From: an uncultured Prevotellaceae bacterium
Lineage (GTDB): Bacteria; Bacteroidota; Bacteroidia; Bacteroidales; Bacteroidaceae
Assembly (NCBI GenBank): GCA_900313845.1
Contig: OMTC01000025.1
Coordinates: 1-11,326 of the forward strand
Direction: 5' to 3'
Length of the DNA stretch: 11,326 nucleotides
The notes beneath the pieces were generated by a model. It was not told the DNA's origin and ran no database searches. It was given only the letters and a program-made list of their open reading frames with translations. The translations under genes were made by a program, and so were the position numbers. This document shows, in pieces, positions 6,233 through 11,326 of this stretch (the stretch's first letter is position 1; each line of letters begins with the position of its first letter).

Positions 6233-7414
6233 ATGTTATTTCATATCATCAATAAAACAAAAAGCAGAGTAACTACTCTCCTCCCTCGCAGGAAGGAGCA
6301 AGGAGGTGGGTCCATAACTCTCCTCACCCAAAGGGAGGAGCATGGAGGTGGGTCCATTTTTCTTTTCCTTCTCCTCTTTTGCTTTTGCATTCATGCAACG
6401 GCACAAGTGTCGGTGGAGGCGAAGCTGGATTCCAACCAAATCTATATAGGCGAGCAGACGAGCATTCTGTTGGAAGTGAGTGCCGATGCCAATCAGCGAG
6501 TGGAACTGCCGAATTTCGATTCGCTTCAGATGATTGTTCCTGGTGTTGAAGTGCTCAGATCTACACAAACCGACACCAACAAACTCAACGATGGGCAGCG
6601 CATGACGCTATCGAAGCGCTATTATGTGACTTCGTTCGACTCTGCCATTTACAGCATACCACCATTGAAGGTGAAAGTAGATGGTAAAGACTATGAAACC
6701 AACACATTGGGACTGAAGGTCTATACCGTCAACATCGACACGCTCCATGCTGACAGTATCTTCGGAATGAAAGCCGTGATGCGTCCTCCTTTTGAGTGGT
6801 CGGACTGGAATTCGTTGCTTTGGCTTTCGTTACTGGTATTGCTTCTTACTTCCGTCCTCATCTATGTGGCTATCCGCCTGAAGGACAACAAGCCTATCAT
6901 CCGACGCATCAAGGTGAAGCCACGCTTGGCTCCTCACAAGGCTGCCATGATGAAGATTCAGCAAATCAAGGAAGAGAAGATTTGGCAAAGCGAGGATTCA
7001 AAGGAGTATTACACGCAGTTGACCGATACCTTGCGCCAATACATCAACGAGCGCTATGGATTCAATGCAATGGAAATGACAACGAGCGAAATCATTGAAC
7101 ACCTGCAAGAGGTGAACGACGAAAACGCCATTGCAGAACTTCGCGAATTGTTTGAAACAGCAGACTTGGTGAAGTTTGCTAAGTACAGCACGCTCATCAA
7201 CGAGAACGACCGCAACCTCGTGAATGCTATCGAATATATCAATAGCACGAAGAAGGAGGAGCCTGCGGTGCAACAACCAGAGGAAATTGTCATCGTGGAG
7301 AAACGTTCGAAGGTGGCAAAGAACGTGCTGTTGGCAAGCGTCACAGCGGCTTCCATCGCTTTGCTCTTTACTGCGGGTTATCTCATCTACAGAATTATTA
7401 TGCTTAATGTTTAA
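6233..7414 (+). CDS. Bat-locus membrane protein, BatD-like periplasmic domain; N-terminus expanded by repeats
   Basis: A 393-residue protein between the DUF58 and batA genes, where Bacteroidota bat loci often carry a short BatD-like or hypothetical gene. The signal-peptide core is at 42-57 (IFLFLLLFCFCIHATA, cleavage probably before Q58). An extracytoplasmic beta-rich domain follows (about 59-190; VEAKLDSNQIYIGEQ resembles the first strands of BatD). A membrane helix lies at about 195-216, then a basic and helical cytoplasmic part (about 220-350, YYTQLTDTLRQYINERYG, similar in style to DUF4381-type proteins), and a C-terminal hydrophobic helix at about 365-390. Residues 15-28 and 29-42 are two copies of a 14-residue repeat encoded by palindromic DNA, giving an unusually long region before the hydrophobic core. 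ATG 6233 is the only in-frame ATG upstream of that core and follows an A-rich leader. Its role is unknown; a scaffold linking the MoxR side to BatA/BatB is a guess. Confidence 0.85.
   Translation: MLFHIINKTKSRVTTLLPRRKEQGGGSITLLTQREEHGGGSIFLFLLLFCFCIHATAQVSVEAKLDSNQIYIGEQTSILLEVSADANQRVELPNFDSLQMIVPGVEVLRSTQTDTNKLNDGQRMTLSKRYYVTSFDSAIYSIPPLKVKVDGKDYETNTLGLKVYTVNIDTLHADSIFGMKAVMRPPFEWSDWNSLLWLSLLVLLLTSVLIYVAIRLKDNKPIIRRIKVKPRLAPHKAAMMKIQQIKEEKIWQSEDSKEYYTQLTDTLRQYINERYGFNAMEMTTSEIIEHLQEVNDENAIAELRELFETADLVKFAKYSTLINENDRNLVNAIEYINSTKKEEPAVQQPEEIVIVEKRSKVAKNVLLASVTAASIALLFTAGYLIYRIIMLNV
6275..6358 (+). repeat. Two in-frame 42-nt palindromic repeats inside a coding sequence (copies C1, C2)
   Basis: C1 (6275-6316) and C2 (6317-6358) are tandem 42-nt units encoding TLLPRRKEQGGGSI and TLLTQREEHGGGSI. 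Each has a CTCCTC arm, a short loop and an AGGAG arm, then the shared GGAGGTGGGTCCAT. C1 pairs CTCCTCCCT with AGGAAGGAG with one mismatch; C2 pairs less well. They match the reverse complements of copies A and B. Because 42 is a multiple of three, the reading frame of the host gene survives. Confidence 0.8.
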
Positions 7415-7423
7415 ACTTGGAAT

Positions 7424-7445
7424 ACTCTTCTGAAAGAGTGTTTTC
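7424..7445 (+). other. Small hairpin with T tract between the third bat gene and batA
   Basis: ACTCTT (7424-7429), loop CTGA, AAGAGT (7434-7439), extendable by two weaker pairs, then GTTTTC. It looks like a weak attenuator or a processing site in the 57-bp spacer. A full terminator is unlikely given the short AT-rich stem and the operon context. Confidence 0.35.
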
Positions 7446-7471
7446 TGAGAACATATCAATATACCGAACAC

Positions 7472-8461
7472 ATGGAATTTAAAAATCCATATTTCTTCGC
7501 ACTGCTGGCATTGCTCATACCTTATATTATATGGTATGTGTTGCGCTACAAGAAGAGTTTGCCAGCCATGCGAATGCCCGAAACCGCCAAGTACAGGTAT
7601 GTGCCTCGCTCTTGGCGTACCTTCCTTTTGCCGCTACCATTCATTCTGCGAATCCTCACCATGACACTCGTGATTTGCATTTTGGCTCGTCCTCAGAGCA
7701 AGCACACATGGAGCAACACTGACGTGGAAGGTATCGACATCATGCTCTCGGTGGACGTGTCGTCGAGTATGCTCGCAGAGGATTTCAAGCCCAACCGCGT
7801 GGAGGCACTGAAAGAAATCGCACAGAAATTCGTGGACAAGCGACCTAATGACAATATCGGCTTGACGTTTTTCGCTGGTGAGGCATACACACAGTGTCCT
7901 CTGACGATGGACCATGCCGTGTTGATGAATCTCTATAATTCAGCCGACAACAAGATGGCTTTCAAAGGAATCATCGACGATGGTACTGCCATAGGTGATG
8001 GTATCATGAATTCCCTGCTCCGACTCCGAGAGAGTGCAGCAAAATCCAAAGTCATCATCCTGCTCACCGATGGTGTGAACAACTCGGGAAACATCTCTCC
8101 GCTCACAGCCGCTGAAATTGCCAAGAAGCAGAAAGTGAGAATATATACCATCGGTATCGGACGAAACGGTATGGCACCCAACCCTCTGCCAACAGGAGGA
8201 ACGGTGATGCTACCTGTTGAAATTGACGAAGAGACCATGACGAAGATTTCGGAAGAGACGGGTGGACGCTACTTCCGTGCTCAGAAAAACGCTGACTTGA
8301 AAGCCATCTATGACGAAATCGACCACATGGAAAGAACGAAATTCAGTGTGCGCCAATTCAGTAAGCGCAGCGAACTCTATAAGCCTTTCGCGCTGGCAGC
8401 ACTTATCAGCCTCCTTTTAGAGATTCTGCTGAGTGTGTTTGTGTTGAGAAGGCTTCCATAA
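7472..8461 (+). CDS. batA: BatA: membrane-anchored vWA-domain protein
   Basis: A 329-residue protein with two N-terminal membrane helices (about 6-25 and 54-75), a von Willebrand factor A domain (about 90-285) and a C-terminal helix (about 306-326). The metal-ion-dependent adhesion site is complete: D95-V-S97-S-S99-M, T172 in DDGTAIGDG, and D200 in LLTDGVNNSG. The VICILARPQ at the end of the second helix is the usual BatA/BatB junction. The vWA domain should lie between the membrane helices and probably binds a partner through a Mg ion. ATG 7472 gives the standard MEFKNPYFF start. batB begins 10 bp after its stop. The family was named for aerotolerance in Bacteroides fragilis; the direct role is unproven. 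Confidence 0.95.
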   Translation: MEFKNPYFFALLALLIPYIIWYVLRYKKSLPAMRMPETAKYRYVPRSWRTFLLPLPFILRILTMTLVICILARPQSKHTWSNTDVEGIDIMLSVDVSSSMLAEDFKPNRVEALKEIAQKFVDKRPNDNIGLTFFAGEAYTQCPLTMDHAVLMNLYNSADNKMAFKGIIDDGTAIGDGIMNSLLRLRESAAKSKVIILLTDGVNNSGNISPLTAAEIAKKQKVRIYTIGIGRNGMAPNPLPTGGTVMLPVEIDEETMTKISEETGGRYFRAQKNADLKAIYDEIDHMERTKFSVRQFSKRSELYKPFALAALISLLLEILLSVFVLRRLP

Positions 8462-8471
8462 ATCATTGACC

Positions 8472-9494
8472 ATGTTTAGATTTGCACATCCCATATTTCT
8501 CTACCTGTTGCTGCTCATTCCTGTCTTGACGGCGGCATATATATTCATTAGAATTCGTCAGAAGCAGAAGTTGAAGAAATTCGGAAATATCAACCTGATA
8601 CATCAACTCACTATTGGTGTCTCGCATTTCCGTAGAAATCTGAAATTCTTCTTGCTGATGCTTGCCTTTGCATTGATTTGCTTTATCTTGGCTCGTCCTC
8701 AATATGGCACACGCAACGAGGAAATCAAGCGACAAGGTATCGAGGCAATCATTGCTGTCGATGTTTCCAATTCCATGCTTTGCCAAGATATTACGCCAAG
8801 CAGATTGGACAAGTCGAAAATGCTGGTGAGCAAACTGATTGAGCAACTGGATGAGGACCGCGTTGGACTTGTTGCCTTTGCAGGTACAGCCATCACTCTT
8901 CTGCCTATCACTTCGGATTACGTGAGTGCAAAGATGTTTCTCGACCAACTGAATCCTTCCTCTATCACCATTCAGGGAACCAACATGGCTGAAGCCATCA
9001 CCAGAGCCACAGCAGGTTTCTCAGACAACAAAATGGTGGGCAAGGCTCTGATTCTGATTACAGATGCAGAGGACAACGAGGATGGAGCCGTAGATGCTGC
9101 CAAAGCAGCCAAGCAAAAGGGAATACGCATTTTTGTGCTTTCGGTAGGAACAGAGAGCGGTGGACCTATTCCTATGGGCAATGGTTACAAGAAGGATCGT
9201 GCAGGAAATGTTGTCACCACCAAACTCAATGAAGATGTAGGCAAACAAATTGCCAAGGCAAGCGGGGGCGTCTATATCAATGTGGACCAAACGAACCAAG
9301 CACAACGCATGCTGGAAAATGAAATAGACAAGATGCAGAAGGATGATTTCTCTTCGTCCATGTATTCAGAATATGATGAGCAATTCGTGGCAGTAGCCAT
9401 TTTGCTCTTCCTCGTACTTCTCATTGAAATGTGCATCATGGAGAAAAAGAATCCTCTCCTCCGCAACTTCAAACTGTTTAAAGACCAACAATAA
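8472..9494 (+). CDS. batB: BatB: membrane-anchored vWA-domain protein
   Basis: A 340-residue paralogue of BatA. Helices lie at about 6-26 and 55-75 (FFLLMLAFALICFILARPQ), the vWA domain at about 90-290, and a C-terminal helix at about 305-323. MIDAS residues are complete: D97-V-S99-N-S101-M, T170 in QGTN, and D198 in LITDAEDNEDG. ATG 8472 gives MFRFAHPIFLYLLLL, the normal BatB start. A TTG two codons upstream (8466) is in frame but is not preferred. It is tightly coupled to its neighbours: 10 bp after batA and one base before the batC ATG. BatA and BatB probably act as a pair, both with intact metal sites. Confidence 0.95.
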   Translation: MFRFAHPIFLYLLLLIPVLTAAYIFIRIRQKQKLKKFGNINLIHQLTIGVSHFRRNLKFFLLMLAFALICFILARPQYGTRNEEIKRQGIEAIIAVDVSNSMLCQDITPSRLDKSKMLVSKLIEQLDEDRVGLVAFAGTAITLLPITSDYVSAKMFLDQLNPSSITIQGTNMAEAITRATAGFSDNKMVGKALILITDAEDNEDGAVDAAKAAKQKGIRIFVLSVGTESGGPIPMGNGYKKDRAGNVVTTKLNEDVGKQIAKASGGVYINVDQTNQAQRMLENEIDKMQKDDFSSSMYSEYDEQFVAVAILLFLVLLIEMCIMEKKNPLLRNFKLFKDQQ

Positions 9495-9495
9495 C

Positions 9496-10221
9496 ATGCA
9501 AAGATATATCACATTTGTCTTAGCAATCTTCATGTGCTGTGTGGCATCGGCTCAAAGCAATGAGCGCGACCTCATCCGCATGGGCAACAAATATTTCAGG
9601 TCGGGGCAATACCAGAAGGCTGAGACCTATTATCGCAAATCCCTCGACAAGAAGCCAACGATGGAAGGTTACTACAATCTTGGCAATACACTGGCTTTCC
9701 AAGAGCAGGACTCTGTGGCTTTTGAGATGTACAAAAAGGCGGTGAATGAACCCACCAACAACACATTGAAGAAGTCGCACATCTATCACAACATGGGCAA
9801 CCTCACTTATGCCGGTGCGCTGAGAGAAATGAATATGGGCGGACAAAATGCGAGCCAAGGATTTCAGCAGGCTGTGGACCTCTATAAGAGTGCGCTTCGA
9901 CTGAATCCAAATGACAATGAGACACGCTATAACCTTGCCATGGCACAACACCAGTTGAAGAAGAGTCAGCAAGGTGGTGGAGGAAACAACGACAAGAACA
10001 AAGATAAGGACAAGGATAAAGAAAAGCAAGAGCAGAAGCAACAACAGCAACAACAGCAGCAACAGCAACAGCCTCAGGCTCCTAAACAGCCTAAGAAGGA
10101 CGAAATCGACGACAAAACCGCTGAACAGTTGCTTAACTCTGCTCAGCAAGACGAGAAGAATGTGCAACGGAAAGTGCAAAAGAATCCAGCTCAGCGCAAG
10201 AGCCTTGAGAAGGATTGGTAA
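9496..10221 (+). CDS. batC: BatC: exported TPR protein with charged and poly-glutamine segments
   Basis: A 241-residue protein. The signal peptide is 1-19 (MQRYITFVLAIFMCCVASA, cleavage before Q20). TPR-like helices lie at about 24-57 (RMGNKYFRSGQYQKAETYY), 58-88 (YYNLGNTLAFQEQDSVAFEMYKKA, taken in pieces) and 94-156 with an insertion before AVDLYKSALRLNP. A low-complexity linker follows: GGGG at 160-163, a Lys/Asp-rich run at about 166-177, then eleven consecutive Gln at 182-192 encoded by mixed CAA/CAG. The C-terminus ends SLEKDW. ATG 9496 is chosen because it starts the signal peptide one base after the batB stop; the frame upstream only overlaps batB. The TPRs probably act as a periplasmic scaffold for BatA, BatB or BatD. 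Confidence 0.92.
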   Translation: MQRYITFVLAIFMCCVASAQSNERDLIRMGNKYFRSGQYQKAETYYRKSLDKKPTMEGYYNLGNTLAFQEQDSVAFEMYKKAVNEPTNNTLKKSHIYHNMGNLTYAGALREMNMGGQNASQGFQQAVDLYKSALRLNPNDNETRYNLAMAQHQLKKSQQGGGGNNDKNKDKDKDKEKQEQKQQQQQQQQQQQPQAPKQPKKDEIDDKTAEQLLNSAQQDEKNVQRKVQKNPAQRKSLEKDW

Positions 10222-10236
10222 GCACACTACCACCGA

Positions 10237-10267
10237 TTTGCACAGGTTTCTTATTTCTATACCTTTA
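10237..10267 (+). promoter_or_regulatory. Possible internal promoter before batD
   Basis: TTTG (10237-10240) is followed after 19 bp by TACCTTTA (10260-10267), which fits the Bacteroidota TTTG-N19-21-TAnnTTTG pattern with one mismatch in the last base. It lies in the 76-bp batC/batD spacer, about 30 bp before the batD ATG, and could support separate expression of batD. Confidence 0.35.
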
Positions 10268-10297
10268 ATATATCATAGAAGTTTTATTTAATAAAAA

Positions 10298-11326
10298 ATG
10301 AAAAGGCTCAGTGCTTGCATAATAGCTCTTTTACTCAATTCCTCACTCTTCATTCTGAAGGGACTTGCAGATGATGTCACCATCACCGTTCAAACCCCAA
10401 CAACAATAGAAGCAGGCGACCAGTTTAGAGTGAGATTTACGATTAGTTCTCAAAATGTTTCGAACTTCAATGCCCCTGATTTCAAGGGATTTGAAGTGAT
10501 TTATGGACCTGCAACTTCACGCCAGAGCAGTATTCAAATCATCAATGGTAGAACGACACAAAGCAGTTCTATCACCTATACCTATGTGCTTTTGGGTTCT
10601 AAGCCTGGCACCTACACCCTGAATCCTGCCACAGCGGAAGTGGGAGGAAAAACGGTGAAATCCAAACCGATGCAGATTCATGTTACGAAGTTGGGACAAG
10701 GAGCCGCAGCTGGGGCTCATCAGCAGACTCAAAGCAGCAGTTCTTCTTCCTCAGGACGCTCTTCGAGCAGAACTGTAGATAACAGTAGCAGCATTTCGTC
10801 TAATGAGCTTTTCATGACAGCTACAGCTTCACGAACCAACGTTTTTGAACAGGAAGCTATCCTCGTAACTTATAAATTATACACACTTGTCAATCTCACC
10901 CAACTCGACGGCAAACTTCCTACCCTCGATGGTTTCCAAATTCAAGAAATACCACTTCCTCGAACTAAGGAATTCTCATTGGAAACGTACAACGGAAGAA
11001 ACTATCACACAGTGGTTTGGAGCCAATATGTGCTTTTCCCTCAAAAGACAGGAAAACTGACTATTCCATCTGTTACCTTTGAGGGTGTGGTTGTGCAGCC
11101 TAACAGAAGCTTGGACCCTATTGACGCATTCTTCAATGGTGCCAGTGGCATGCTGGAGCTGAAGAAGAAAATCGTGACTCCTGCACTCAATATATTCGTG
11201 CAGCCATTACCTGCAAAACCGGAAGGATATTCAAGCGCCGTGGGTAAGTTTAGCCTTTCGTCTTCCATCAACTCTAAAGAGGTGAAAACCAATGATGCCA
11301 TTACCATCAAAGTCAATGTGAATGGT
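10298..11326 (+). CDS. batD: BatD: exported beta-rich protein, C-terminus cut by window edge
   Basis: The frame opens at ATG 10298 after an A-rich leader (TTAATAAAAA) and stays open for 343 codons to the right edge, so the protein is partial. MKRLSACIIALLLNSS begins a signal peptide with cleavage near residue 25. The mature part starts with VTITVQTPTTIEAGDQFRV, the typical BatD N-terminal domain, with a second similar segment around residue 170 (ELFMTATASRTNVFEQEAI). A Ser/Gln-rich linker at about 141-168 separates them. BatD homologues usually have a membrane helix near the C-terminus, which would lie outside this window. It follows batC by 76 bp, and a batE gene is expected downstream from other Bacteroidota loci. 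Confidence 0.92.
   Translation, partial: MKRLSACIIALLLNSSLFILKGLADDVTITVQTPTTIEAGDQFRVRFTISSQNVSNFNAPDFKGFEVIYGPATSRQSSIQIINGRTTQSSSITYTYVLLGSKPGTYTLNPATAEVGGKTVKSKPMQIHVTKLGQGAAAGAHQQTQSSSSSSSGRSSSRTVDNSSSISSNELFMTATASRTNVFEQEAILVTYKLYTLVNLTQLDGKLPTLDGFQIQEIPLPRTKEFSLETYNGRNYHTVVWSQYVLFPQKTGKLTIPSVTFEGVVVQPNRSLDPIDAFFNGASGMLELKKKIVTPALNIFVQPLPAKPEGYSSAVGKFSLSSSINSKEVKTNDAITIKVNVNG

Noticed and set aside
9520..10233. Minus-strand 237-codon frame with long leucine run, seemingly a membrane protein
   Set aside because: The leucines are the antisense reading of the BatC poly-Q tract; shadow frame.

Overview
The window looks like chromosomal DNA of a Bacteroidales bacterium, most likely Prevotella/Segatella. 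Evidence: an outer-membrane beta-barrel protein of the Bacteroidota type, a complete-looking Bacteroidota bat locus, promoter candidates of the TAnnTTTG type, and A-rich leaders without Shine-Dalgarno sites in front of starts. The genus is inferred from protein and promoter style, not from a marker gene.

Layout. Positions 1-2740 (minus strand) hold most of a large outer-membrane protein: signal peptide, carboxypeptidase-regulatory-like domain, plug-like domain and barrel. Its C-terminus runs off the left edge inside an FGGGGG-repeat tract. Divergent to it, a short HIT-family nucleotide-binding protein (2953-3372) has its own promoter and is followed by three hairpins, the last a strong intrinsic terminator (3479-3525). 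The gene-free stretch 3373-4190 also holds a 22-bp tandem array of small dyads, an ACATAACAT-rich tract that recurs inverted 155 bp later across very AT-rich DNA, and the promoter region of the next operon.

From 4191 to the right edge all genes are co-directional and form a bat locus: moxR (AAA+ ATPase), a DUF58/vWA-type protein, a secreted/membrane protein resembling a short BatD, batA and batB (membrane-anchored vWA proteins with full MIDAS motifs), batC (exported TPR protein with charged and poly-Q segments) and batD (cut by the right edge). By family knowledge, MoxR ATPases act as chaperone-like partners of vWA proteins, while Bat proteins are placed at the inner membrane and periplasm. 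The locus was first linked to aerotolerance in Bacteroides fragilis; its molecular job is still unsettled.

The least ordinary feature is a family of GC-rich palindromic repeats spread through the 5' half of the bat locus. Two copies lie in intergenic spacers and two tandem 42-nt copies lie in frame inside the coding sequence of the third gene, lengthening the region before its signal-peptide core by 28 residues.
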